Shown: positions 45,282 through 55,872 of the stretch, in pieces
Layout of the letters: each line of letters begins with the position of its first letter
How positions within the stretch are numbered: position 1 is the stretch's first letter
NCBI GenBank assembly: GCA_002917075.1
Contig: NTMA01000039.1
Coordinates: 1 to 64,000 of the forward strand
Length of the DNA stretch: 64,000 bases
Reading direction: 5' to 3'
Origin: Hawksworthiomyces lignivorus
Taxonomy: Eukaryota > Ascomycota > Sordariomycetes > Ophiostomatales > Ophiostomataceae
Made by a program: the position numbers and the translations under genes
Notes under the pieces: model-generated
Databases searched by the model: none
What the model was told of the DNA's origin: nothing
The model's input: only the letters and a program-made list of their open reading frames with translations

Positions 45282-48200
45282 CGTTTCAGCACAAACATTC
45301 AACTGCAGTCAATTTCGCAAGTTTGTTAGCAGGCAGACAGGGTATTGTACAATGCCGCGATTCTTCAAACGGGGTAGATTTTTTCAAGATGCCAAATCGC
45401 ACGCTAACTGCCCACTGTAGCCTTGTCGCGTGCGGCAGGCCTTTGCCCCGCTTTTGGTTCTCGCTAGCAGCTCAGGTGACGATCATTTTATATCGTCGCA
45501 TTGGATGCTTTAGCTAATCCCAACCACAGCAATACGAGTACACTATTTCGCTTTGGCTATATGGCCCCATCGATGATATAAATTGAGAGTTGAGATTATT
45601 TTATTATACACTTGATTCAAGGCATTCTGTTTTCATAACAATTAAGAGAGATTTTATTAGCTTGAGAAAGTCTGTAATGTACCTTATAAAAGCATTGCAG
45701 CACCGCATGGATAGATCACTACGCGGTCAGAAGAACACCATATATGCTCTGGGTGGATGAATACGTGCATCTAAATTGGCTTAACAGACCTGGGGTCTTT
45801 TGTAACAAAACCGCGGCACTCTTACTTCATTCTTACAGTCCAGCGAAGGAGTATGGGACGGTGTCTCACAGGATTCTCCGCTACTTAACGAAACAAGTAG
45901 TGATGCAGTCCTGGGATCCGTCTCTATATGCAGCCTCGCTATCCGGTATTCTATTATCCTGCCATAGTGCTTTGAATGCAGTACAAACTGTGTCTTTTCA
46001 GAAAATTCGATGTGGTGCTTCACAGCGGCCTGATGAACTGATCGGCCAATTAAAAAGGTAGACTTAATATATGGGGATGGTCCGCGTCGATCAATTCCTC
46101 TTTAAGAACTAGCAACAAAGCTCGAGAACATACAATCTATAAGTGTATGAGCGCTGTCTTCAGCTCGGCCTCCATCCTGTTCGGATATGCATGATGAGGG
46201 CAACTGGGATAATGGCGTCTTCACGATACACGACAAATTCTGGGTAATCGAGGACTCCGCCAGTGTTCCTGGTCACTCCTTGGACCTGAAAATGGCCGTC
46301 AGCAGCCCATCCTCTTCTGCCAGCAAGATGGATGTCGCACAAAATGAAACGCGTAGGGACATACCGCATTATATCCTTTGTCTAGTCGAGTGCGCTCTGT
46401 CTCAGCATGATAGAGGCGCTGGGGCCGGTTGCACACGACGCGGCACAGAAACATGGCGTGCAGGTTCGAGCGAATGTATTCGTTCCGAGCATATCCATCC
46501 GCCTCTATACGAGCCGCACAGGCTAGCTTTGAAAATCGCTCGCGAGCGGGTTCTTTCTATATCGCTTACTTTACGAGATTAGCGTGCTATAGATGCCAGG
46601 ACCAAACATGCGCCGCCCCGGCACTGTTCAAAACATGAAGATTGTGTCAGCGAGGCGAGATGCGAAAAGACGAGAGCTGTAGGCGCGCAAACAGAACAAG
46701 AGATTATTTGAAAGACGTACTGCTTTCAGTAATCTTGAATGCCTCATGGAGAATACAACAGGTTCTGCAGCTGTTTCTCATGCAGGACCAAACGCTGGTC
46801 TCGCCGACGCCGCAGGAACGGCTCGTACCGTGGAAGAAATACGATGCGTCGTCAATGTCGCTGTGCGCAAGGCATATAGCGTTAGAAAGTCGTTAGTGCA
46901 GCGCGGGACGGCCGTGCGAGAACAAGGCCGGGTAAGACAGCACCTTTGAGGAATAGGATTCTTCGACATCTCCACGTTGAATTCCAGCCGTGCGATATCG
47001 TTGGGATGCAGCATGTATATTTCTCTCACGACGGCATCTTTTTTCGTCATGCTGCCAGCTCTTATCGAATAGGCCCTCTATTAGTCAACATACGAAGACT
47101 GAGGTGATGTAGCCTGCGTATTCCATACTCATTTCAAACTCGTCGCTTGTCGGACGCATACGCATAAGAGGCTACACGATCTGATGTTAGAGTCAGCTCC
47201 TTTTTAATGCATGCCATCTATACACAAGCGAGATGCCGTACTTCCAGTTGCATATAGACATATGTGTTTCTGTTCGTGCCATTCTTCCACCTGTGTATGA
47301 GATTAGAGATGCTACCTGGAGCCATGGTGAATATGATCTATGACCACTTGGGGGTGAACAATAACGAGATAATGAGAGCCACAGCAAAAATAAAATAAAA
47401 TAAAATCAATAACCAAATAAGGGTGACAAATCCTAGATGTTGTTACTGCGTTCTGCTCAAACCTTGGATCACTTTGGGAAGACTCTTTGGCCGCAGGAGC
47501 CGGGCGGTCTGAGACGAGAGATCGGTTTCTTATAGCCCGCGTATGGAATGTGCTTGCTTTCTGTTCACAGTTGAGACGTCTACGAGTAGGGAGAATCTCC
47601 GAGAAGGAGATAATGTAATTTTTGCCCGAGAGTGTGTGTTTGGCCAGCTCTCGGCATGCACGAGGGCTACAATCGGCAGCGTGGCTGGTCGAGAGACAGA
47701 GCCGTCTCTTAAAGGACAAGCGCGAGCGGCTCGTCAGATCCCCTCGGCGAGATCAGACACGACGATATGCATCCAGGCGAGCAGAATTAATTCTAGTTAC
47801 ATCGTGTGTTGTCTAATGCTCACTGATAAGGGGAAGCCGAAAACAGATGTAGGGTCAGAGCAAACATAGACACAGCAGCAAATGCCATATAGTAGACAGA
47901 TTGCGCAAACGCCGCAATATTTTGATAGACGACACTATTTTTTAATAATCACATATTTTTTTCTTTCACTTGATATTTAAAATAGCTACAGAATCACGGC
48001 GAACATAGCTTGTGTCTCTTGTTAGCATAAACAGAAGAAGAACAAGACAGTAGCTGGTCCACGATGCATCATCCTCCGTTCGCCTCCTGAATGGTAATCA
48101 AGGGTCCACACACCTGCATTGTACGATAGTCTTATTGGCCGTGTTTGTGCCCAGCATCTCACACGTCCATGAAAGATTGGATGATAATATTACTCTGGTT

Positions 48201-48551
48201 TTCTAAAAATGATCATCGGTTATATTGAAACGAAAGATAAGTGAACAATGAGCACTTATAAGCCGCGCACTGTGTGCGGCCTGTTTGCACAGGTGTGGAA
48301 CAGCGGAGCCCAGCCCAGACCAAGTCATATTGAGCCTCATTCTCATTATTGACATGCTGCGGGGTTTCTATGCACGCACTCTTCACCAACGAGACGTGTG
48401 ATCACGAGCTTTGTTTCTTTCAGCCGCAGTTGCCTCCCTCTTACGTGGTGCCATTCTGTCACGATCCGAGTGGGTTTTAGCAGGCAATGTCCTGGGGGGG
48501 GGGGAGAATCAGGGAGGTGTGCTCTGAAGATTTGCCTGCAGATTGCGCGTC
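45282..48551. other. 3.3 kb gene-poor, AT-richer block
   Basis: Frames of up to about 135 codons occur on both strands (for example 45744-46061, 46187-46582 and, on minus, 47312-47719), but none reads as a conserved protein. An AAAAT repeat lies near 47388-47408 and an 11-nt G tract at 48494-48504. The block could be decayed transposon or gene debris; I see no terminal repeats or transposase motif to prove it. Confidence 0.5.
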
Positions 48552-50080
48552 TTACACTTTCTGCCCGTGCAGGACCCTGCGGAATACGCCGTAGTTGCTC
48601 GTATCATAGTAGTCGTTCCAGCTGCTGCTGCTGCTGCCGCTGCTGCCATCTGGGTTACCATGGCTGTGGCTGTCGTACACGGCAAAGACCACATCCCGCC
48701 ACCAGTTTCCCGCAAACTCGTCCTCTCTCAGCACCTCCAACCAGCAGTGCGCCACGTCCTCAGGCGGGTTGCCGTAGACGCCGCACCCCAGGGCGCCCCC
48801 AGCACGAGCTGGTCGTGGCCGCCGGCGGCTGCCGCGCGCAGCGTCAGCCGCATCTTGGACTTTGTCGCGTTGCGGTCGCTGTCGCGGGCAAACACGCGCT
48901 TCTCGCGCGTCTGGAGCGGCGGCGGCGTTGGCGAGCGCCGCAGCTGGGCGGGCAGAAAAGAGAAGGGTATGCTCCACACCGATGCCGGAAATCTACCTGC
49001 GGCAGCAGCACCTGCGCCGCCCTCGTAGTTGTCGGGGCGCTCTTAGTCGTCACGCCGGTCGTAGTCGCCACGGCGGTAGCAGTCGTCACGACGGTCGTAG
49101 TCGTCGCGGCGGTCATAGTCGCGGCGACTCCCGGGCCTCTCCCAGTATGAAGCAGTAGAATTAGCAGCAGCAGCATCATCACTACGGCTGCGGTAGCCGC
49201 CGTCGTGTCTGCTGCTGCCGCCGTCGTGTTTGCCGCTGCTTCTGTGGCTGCTGTGGCGGCCGGGCAGCTCGCTGCGCTCGTCGCGCTCGCCGCGCTTGCC
49301 CTCGTGGCGCCGCTGCCGGTCCTCGTCGCTCGCCTCGCGCGCGTCTTCGCGCGGTGGCGGGGGGGCCCGCCTGCCGGCAGTCGGCGAGCTCCGCGGGCGG
49401 GCGCCCGTCCTCGACCACCCCGGTCATGCTGCGCAGCTCGGGCGACCGCACGGCGGCCACGGTGACGGCGCTGACCACGGGCAGATGGTAGGGCGGCACG
49501 GCGGGCACCAGCACGCCGTGGCCGGACGGCATGTCGCCGCGCACGACCAGCACGTAGGGGCTGTACAGCACCTCGCCGGCGGTCAGCGGGTACAGGCGGT
49601 GGCGCAGGCCCAGCGCCAGCGAGCTGCGGTAGCAGAGCGCCTCCTCCTGCGCCAGCGCGTCGTTCAGCCAGCCGCCGCCCGGCTTGCTCTCGTTGGCAAA
49701 GTTCACCAGCAGCGGCGGCCGCGCCTAAGCTTGCGCGCGCGCCCCGGCATCGCCGCCAGCTCAATGGCCGCGTTCAGCGTGTCCTCGTTGATCACGCGGA
49801 TCGTCGCCGGCTGCGCAAACGCCGGGCAGTGCTTGGGGTGCAGCCGCGGAAGCGAGTCGGCCGTGTACTTTGCCACCGAGTAGGCGGCATCTTCCGTGAC
49901 CAGCGCCTTGAGCAGCTTGGGGAGGATGTTGAGCGTCTCCTGGGCGGTGGCCCGGAGGCGCTGCCGCTGCCCCTGTGGGTAGGAGGGCGGAGGCGGAAAG
50001 GAGCGGAAGGAGGACGCCTTGTGCGAAGATGCTGGTGGCGCATCCACGCTAGATCTGCGGTGCTTCCAGCCCGACAACAT
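48552..50080 (-). pseudogene. Broken microbial-type PARG (DUF2263/TIGR02452) gene
   Basis: Starting at the ATG at 50080 (MLSGWKHRR), family segments appear in order but in different frames. ETLNILPKLLKAL and VINEDTLNAAIELA are in one frame. NFANESKPGGGWLN, LAQEEALCYRSSLAL and LPVVSAVTVAAVRSPEL are in a second. DRNATKSKMRLTLRAAAAGGHDQLVLGA is in another, and GALGCGVYGNPPEDVAHCW, EFAGNWWRDVVFAVYD is in yet another. Frame breaks lie near 49724-49733 and 48789-48801, and a TAA at 49043-49045 interrupts an Arg-Asp-rich repeat. No splice pair explains the breaks well. The family has the macrodomain fold and removes ADP-ribose or poly-ADP-ribose. Either this is a young pseudogene or the GC-rich assembly has indels. 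Confidence 0.72.
49046..49131 (-). repeat. Imperfect Arg-Arg-Asp-Asp-Tyr coding repeat
   Basis: Short imperfect tandem units of CGCCGCGACGACTACGAC type lie inside the PARG-like locus and encode RRDDYD-like motifs in the expected frame, ending at the TAA at 49043-49045. Confidence 0.7.
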
Positions 50081-51494
50081 AATGGAGTGTTGAAAACGGA
50101 GCCAAGGAGCGAAGCAGGGAAATGAGCTGAACTTATGTATTAGGCGAAGAGAGTAATAATTGGGCCATGAAAAATATCTCATTCAATATCAAGATCGACT
50201 GCACAGTCAAGATGTCGACTTTGCAACTGCACGATGTAAACTGCAAGAGGTCTCATGCCTGCCTCTTTTTTCCTCTTTTGTTCATGGTTCTTTTTTGTCT
50301 GGTTGTGGGCAGTTCTCGCCCACTGGGTCAAAGTTGTAAGAGTGGTTTCTCTGCCCTTTCGCCCAGCCGAAATGGCTGCGCCCATCTCCAGCCCGCAGAC
50401 AGCCGGCTCAGAGACATAGGCTTACACATTGGTCTTGGAGTTTAAAATTTACACTGAAACTAGCGGCACTTCACACCAGGCTGTCGCACCCAGATTGGGC
50501 AAGATAGAGCAGTGCACGGGCAAAACTAAAATGCTGCCGAAGCTCACTTATAGGCATTTGGCAGTCTGTTTTTGCTTGGGCGTGCCGCGAAATACTACTC
50601 TGGCGGCTGCCCACTGTGTCCCACACGATGGCAGCTGAGGCAGATTGGAAAAGCCGTGGGGCTGCAGCGGAACAGAACCTCGACGCCCTGCATTCCGGCC
50701 CTTTACGAAAAGAGCTGCGCATTTGCCAGCGTACTTGCGTCATCACCACCTTTTGCCATCCGTCTGCGCAGTCTGTACCCGAGTGCTCCATACGACGACG
50801 ATAGTTCACGTCTCAGGTTCTCAGGTCGATGTCAATATTTGCGCTAGTGCTTCTTTCGTCGGAAAGATAAGTCGGGGCGGCACACCCTTGCAGACGCTAC
50901 ATCTATGAATAGGCACGCAGATGAGCAAAGCAGAGAGGGATATAAAGATCGATATTCTCGCATTGTGCTGCTGGGTTACGATTATCATAGAGTATAGGTT
51001 TGAGACTGTGGGCTCTGTAGAAGAATTATATGTGGTCGATTACCAACAACCCACTTCGCTCAAACTGAGGTGTTCCTCTAGGGACTGCGTATCAACTACC
51101 TGACTCGAAGTAAATATGGTTGCCTACCCGTAGATGATATTTCTCTAGATGCTGCTCTGTTCTCTTTTAATCCGAACACTATTCTTAATGCTCAATCCGG
51201 CGTCACTGCCCCTTCGTATGTGCTTGTTAGTGCAGGCTCTCATTTGTTTTGTATATGTGGTAGACACCATAGATATTCCCAGACCATCAGCTGGTGAAAG
51301 TGTGTAATAGAATCGTTGATCTATCCAGAATCTATGCAGATGTAGTTATAATATAATGTACAAGCGTAAAACATGACGATTCTTCCCGTGTCCTCTAAAA
51401 AAAAAAAATGTAAGGCCCCATCATACATGAAAATACATCAGAAGAGTTTTGAGGAAAAAAAAGGCGGCGGCAGAGACAGCGCAACCCTGCACTA
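50081..51494. other. Intergenic, no gene seen
   Basis: 5' flank of the PARG-like locus and 3' flank of the PanE-like gene. Only short unconvincing frames. Confidence 0.5.
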
Positions 51495-53759
51495 TTACCC
51501 AGCTGCCCTTTCTAGCTCGGCCCAGGCACTGTCCTCGTCGACGCGGTCGGGCTCGCCATCCGCGCGGCGCTGCCGCGACTGCGGCACCCCCCACTGCCCG
51601 ACGCGCCGGTGCGGCGGAGAAGTGGTAGGGGAAGAGGAAGAGTCGCCGGCGGGCAGATCGTGCTGTGTGCTAGCAGCCGGCGGGACCGCCTCGGTGCCGT
51701 CCAGCACGAGCGGTATGCAGCTGTCGAGCTCTGCGCGGTTGGCCAGCTGCTTCGCGCGGACCAGCCCCATGACCATCTCGTTCATCGGGCAGGCCACGCC
51801 GACCTCGCGCCCCCGCCGCACAAAGTAGCCGTTGAGGAACTGGATGTCGGTCACCCGACCGGTGTGCACCTGCCGTGCCATGCGACAGGGCGCGCCGTCG
51901 TCCAAAGAGCTCCTTCCTTGTACACCGCCGAACCGGCTGCCACTGCCGCCGCTGCCGCCACCGCCGCCGCCGCCGCCGCCGCTCGTCTTGGCAGACTGTC
52001 TGTGCTGCTGCCTCTGCCGCAGGCGCAGGGCGTGCCGCTGCAGGCCGCCGTTGCGCACGAACCGGTCCAGCTTCGGCGACGACCGGGTCTCGGGCAGCTG
52101 CAGGACCACCGCGACCATCTCGGCGAGCAGGGCGTCCACCAGCGCGCGCGCCTCCCGGTTCTGCCACAGCGCGGCCACCGGCAGGTCCAGCACGGTCGCC
52201 ACGGGCTCCACGGCGGACGTGTACACAATATCTGGCAGCTTGCGGCGTAGGAAGGGACCCGCCGCATAGCCCCCAGCGCCCAGCGTGGGCGTCAGACACA
52301 GCAAATGAAGCAGGCGCATGCCGATCTCGCGCGCCTCCGCTGGCGCGTGCGCTGTGGCCACATCCGTGCTCGGCTGGCTCGATGTGTCTGGCAGCGGAGC
52401 ATAGGACGTCAGGCACACCTTGCCCGGTTCGAGCTCGCTCACGGTAAAGCCTCTGTCGTGGTAGCCCAGCTCGTGGGTCATGTGGCCGAGCACGTAGTTT
52501 GGCCGCGTCAGCGGATCGGGGAAGTAGAGGCTGTTCAGCCGTTCGACCACCCCCAGACCAGGCTGCAACAGGCAGATGGTCGTGCGGTGGTCGATTCGAT
52601 GCGCCAGCTTCCGGATAGCTTCAATGCTGCTGGCACAGGAGAGAGTGACGATCAGGTTCTCAATGTGCCGGTGGTAGCGGGACTCGTTCCTGGCTGTTCT
52701 TGTGTGCGCGCCACTTCTGTGGCTGCGGGACGACGCTCCCGTCTCCGTTGCGGATGCGAGCAGCGCTGCGGCAGTGGGTTCTTGAATTAGTTCGGCCACG
52801 ACACGGTTGCGTGGCAGCACGCTCCCGGCGCGAACAACTCGGACGCTGCGGCCCTCTTCGTCCCATTTTTTCAGATACGAGCGGCTGCCGAGCAGCAGGC
52901 GCACCGGCGGGCTCCTTGGCAAGCCGGCGAGTATGTGCGCAAGGTATACGGCCTGGGGATCGCCACCAAGCACGTAAATCGGGTCGGACAAGTGGGGAAG
53001 CTCAACTGCCGTTGTAGCATCAGTCTCTTCAGCAGTTGAGGCCGCAAGCTCTGGTGCAACTTTCCCTGTGATATCAACTTCTTCTTGCTGCTCTTTTATT
53101 ACCGGGGCTTCTCGCCGCTGAAGAGTCGGCGAGGAAGTCGATTCTGCAAGAAGCTCGTTCTTTGTGAAGCTTTCACGGCTTCGGGTTTGCTGAGGCCTTA
53201 GCGTTTGCTTAAGGTTTATTGTTGGTCTAGAATGCTGTTCTGGTCTTTGCAACCCCGCGTTCCCAGCAGCAGTAGCATTTGCTATTGAAGAAGATGAGGT
53301 AGCTATGGTGCTCGATGGAGCAGGTTTTGCTTTTGCAGGCCTTGGAGATGCCGCTATTGGGTATCGGAAGATGGAAATACCGGCCGAGGGAGTTGATGAT
53401 GATGATGTAGCTTTGGATGCAGTCTTGGGCGCAGCCACAGGTGCATCCTTACCTGCAGCTGATTGTGTGGATGGAGACGATTCGGTCGGAGAAGTGTGCT
53501 TGTGGCTAGGAAGGGTCGGAATAAGAAGAGAAGGATTGCCGAATGGAAAATGGTAGTCGAGAGGCGGTGGTGTGAGAGACGAGCTGGTCGAGAGCGATGG
53601 TGGCGGCATGGGTGGAGGTAGAGAGGAGGAATATCTCGATGCGACGGCCGCCCCCGCTGCCGTAGCCGATGACGCCGACTGCTGCCGTGACACTGCAGCA
53701 GAGAGCAAGATCTTGGCGGCCGTCACTCGGCCGCCAGCTCCAACATTGGCGCCAGCCAT
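51495..53759 (-). CDS. Ketopantoate reductase family (PanE/ApbA-like) protein, long N-terminal extension
   Basis: The ATG at 53759 gives 754 residues; the open frame continues upstream without a better ATG. Residues 1-250 are Ser/Ala/Pro-rich with scattered Arg and may include a mitochondrial presequence (MAGANVGAGGRVTAAKILLSAA). The Rossmann start IYVLGGDPQAVYLAHILAG has a diverged Gly-x-Gly-x-x-Gly loop. TLSCASSIEAIRKL, CLLQPGLGVVERLN, and LGHMTHELG follow the ApbA core. RMARQVHTGRVTDIQFLNGYFVRRGREVGVACPMNEMV is the ApbA C-terminal helical domain. Long insertions (for example a Gly run) separate the blocks. Fungal members of this length are often mitochondrial translation or respiratory factors of the Cbs2 type rather than true ketopantoate reductases. 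The catalytic state is uncertain. Confidence 0.82.
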   Translation of the reverse strand: MAGANVGAGGRVTAAKILLSAAVSRQQSASSATAAGAAVASRYSSSLPPPMPPPSLSTSSSLTPPPLDYHFPFGNPSLLIPTLPSHKHTSPTESSPSTQSAAGKDAPVAAPKTASKATSSSSTPSAGISIFRYPIAASPRPAKAKPAPSSTIATSSSSIANATAAGNAGLQRPEQHSRPTINLKQTLRPQQTRSRESFTKNELLAESTSSPTLQRREAPVIKEQQEEVDITGKVAPELAASTAEETDATTAVELPHLSDPIYVLGGDPQAVYLAHILAGLPRSPPVRLLLGSRSYLKKWDEEGRSVRVVRAGSVLPRNRVVAELIQEPTAAALLASATETGASSRSHRSGAHTRTARNESRYHRHIENLIVTLSCASSIEAIRKLAHRIDHRTTICLLQPGLGVVERLNSLYFPDPLTRPNYVLGHMTHELGYHDRGFTVSELEPGKVCLTSYAPLPDTSSQPSTDVATAHAPAEAREIGMRLLHLLCLTPTLGAGGYAAGPFLRRKLPDIVYTSAVEPVATVLDLPVAALWQNREARALVDALLAEMVAVVLQLPETRSSPKLDRFVRNGGLQRHALRLRQRQQHRQSAKTSGGGGGGGGGSGGSGSRFGGVQGRSSLDDGAPCRMARQVHTGRVTDIQFLNGYFVRRGREVGVACPMNEMVMGLVRAKQLANRAELDSCIPLVLDGTEAVPPAASTQHDLPAGDSSSSPTTSPPHRRVGQWGVPQSRQRRADGEPDRVDEDSAWAELERAAG

Positions 53760-54555
53760 GGGCCCTGTGCTACCGCGTCGCCATGGAACGCGCCGCAAAG
53801 AGGAATAGAAGGACCGAGGAGCCACCTGCGAGGGTGGTGGCAGTCGGCTGACAAGTGAGGACAGCAGTTTGGCGGATGAGAGAAGGAAACTGAGAGAGAT
53901 ATGGCTGCGCAGGTTTAGGAGATCGTCACCATCGCCGAGTTTGATCTGTCGAGGTTGCTCCGAGGTGTGACGGCTTCTTGGCTCTGGGAAGACGAAGTGT
54001 GGGGGAGGTGCAAATCAAATTGGCCTCAAACCACAGAACTCGATTCGTGTGATGCCGTCTCTATGTCAATCGTGTCATGCGCTTCGCATTGCTGTCGTGG
54101 GGCTGTGTGTGCAGAAGAACGAAAGCTTGCATGATTAGTATCAGATGCGATAATTATCGGCTTATTTTCTTAACTTTTTTTTCCTTCCATAAAATTTTGG
54201 GCTGCTCCTTCCGAAAAGATGGCGTACCTTATTATCGCTAGATTACGGAGTAGCGTGAGTGGATTAACAGTGCTGTGATTGGCTGAAGTATATCCCAAAG
54301 GGAAAAAAAAAAAAATTCTGGCTATTGGCGCCTTATACTCCGTAGCTTTAAGCAGTACCTACTGCGTATTACTTTGAGCATATCAACCGCTCTGGAATGA
54401 CCTTCCTTGCTTAGGTACCATTCATTCCACGGTCACACGACAGCGCCAGCTTCGAGAAACTTTTTGAATTTTCAACGAGCAATTCTTTAGTCTTCCCTAC
54501 GACCCCTAGTGCGCTGCAATACAACCTCTCCCCGTGCCCTCTCGCTCCTTGCGCC
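53760..54555. promoter_or_regulatory. Divergent promoter with a TACGGAGTA inverted repeat
   Basis: Shared upstream region of the PanE-like and Rrp47/C1D genes. TACGGAGTA at 54244-54252 and TACTCCGTA at 54336-54344 form 9-bp inverted arms about 100 bp apart, flanking a GATTGGCTG (CCAAT-box-type) element near 54278 and a 13-nt A tract. The regulator is unknown. Confidence 0.6.
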
Positions 54556-55182
54556 ATGGACGACATCCAGCCCCGCCTGCGCCAGCTGACGGCCGACATC
54601 GACCGCCTCGAGGCGGCCGCGGCGCCGCTGCTGCTGGGCGACAAGGCGGCCGCGGCGGCGCGGCGGCTGCCGCTGCTGGACCGGGCCAAGCTGCACGTGC
54701 TGGCGGGCTTCACGCTCGAGTCGGCCCTGTTCTGCGGCCTGGGCCTGGCCGGCGTCGACGCCCGCGAGCACGCCGTCTTCCGCGAGCTGCAGCGCGTCCG
54801 CCAGTACATGGGCAAGATCGACGCCGCCGAGCACCCGCCCGCCGAGCAGGCCCCCTCCGCCCGCCTCGACAAGGCCGCCGCCATCCGCTTCGTCAAGGCC
54901 GACCTGGACGACAATCCCGCCATGAAGGCCCAGCTGGGCCAGCTGCTCAAGGAGGAGCAGGCCGCTGCCGCCGCTGCCGCTGCCACTTCCGCTGGCGAGA
55001 CCGCGGGCGACAACCGCAGCAGCGCGTCCGGCCCCCGCGGTAAGAAGCGCGGCGGCGGCCAGGCGGGCAGCCTGACAAAGCGGCCAAAGCAGCAGCAGCA
55101 GCAGCAGGGGTCCCAACCGGGGGCGGCAGACAGCAAGAAGAGCCGCAGCCACCCTTACAGCCGAGGTTCGCGTGCGACGTGA
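54556..55182 (+). CDS. lrp1: Exosome cofactor Rrp47/Lrp1 (C1D family)
   Basis: 208 residues in one exon. The Sas10/C1D domain covers about 1-95: LRQLTADIDRLEAAAAPLL, then LDRAKLHVLAGFTLESALFCGLGLAGVDAREHAVFRELQRVRQYMGKI. This is followed by the short DKAAAIRFVKADLDDN helix that in Rrp47 helps contact RNA or Rrp6. The basic, Gln-rich tail fits RNA binding. Rrp47/C1D pairs with Rrp6 on the nuclear exosome for rRNA, snoRNA and snRNA 3' processing. Length matches fungal Lrp1. The gene lies head-to-head with the PanE-like gene and tail-to-tail with SLY1. Confidence 0.9.
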   Translation: MDDIQPRLRQLTADIDRLEAAAAPLLLGDKAAAAARRLPLLDRAKLHVLAGFTLESALFCGLGLAGVDAREHAVFRELQRVRQYMGKIDAAEHPPAEQAPSARLDKAAAIRFVKADLDDNPAMKAQLGQLLKEEQAAAAAAAATSAGETAGDNRSSASGPRGKKRGGGQAGSLTKRPKQQQQQQGSQPGAADSKKSRSHPYSRGSRAT

Positions 55183-55872
55183 GCTAGGAGATGTGTAGCT
55201 AAAAAAAGAACAACGACATGTTTCAGCTCAACTCTCCGATGAAGATGAACACAGCTTGATGCCACGCTGTCCAAAAATGATGAAAGTCTCTCTTTTTATT
55301 TGAGCCAGCGAAGATCGACACTACCTTCGTCATCTCATCAAGCCTGCCAGGATTGCAATGCATGCCTGTGTTTGCCTATCTACGGTTTCAGAGAGAGCAA
55401 AGGGTCTCTGGCATAGAAACCAAAAATTTCTACGGCCGCAGAACCCTTTCTTAGTGTTTTGGCAAGCAAGCGCCTCATTCTACCTGCCTTCAACAGAATG
55501 GAGAGACGCGGCATACATATGAGTACTGAGCTTGCGCGCTGCATAATCTGTTTATCCTGCATGCGCAGTGTCCCGATTCAGGAAGAGGGAGCTCCCAGAA
55601 CCGATAGTCCCTTAAAGGACCAATTATTTTAGGACTTGCCGTTCCCATGGAAATGTCGTCAAATACGCCGAATTGATACCCAGCTTAGCACTATGAAATC
55701 AAAAATGATCTTGAGAATGGAAAGTGGTTTTTTATGTATCGTAGGCTGTTTGCAGAAAAATTAAAATTGTTGTCTATTTACATAGCTGTCAACGCATGTT
55801 GCTTTACGTTAGAACCCTTTTTTTGAGCGTGAATTCTCCCCAATCCCCTCCATCCTCTTCCAATTCGTTCCT
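55183..55872. other. Intergenic between convergent genes
   Basis: 3' flanks of the Rrp47 and SLY1 genes. Nothing recognised. Confidence 0.55.

Noticed and set aside
45744..46582. Two plus-strand frames of 105 and 131 codons
   Set aside because: No motif, no codon bias like the neighbouring genes, and no splice model linking them.
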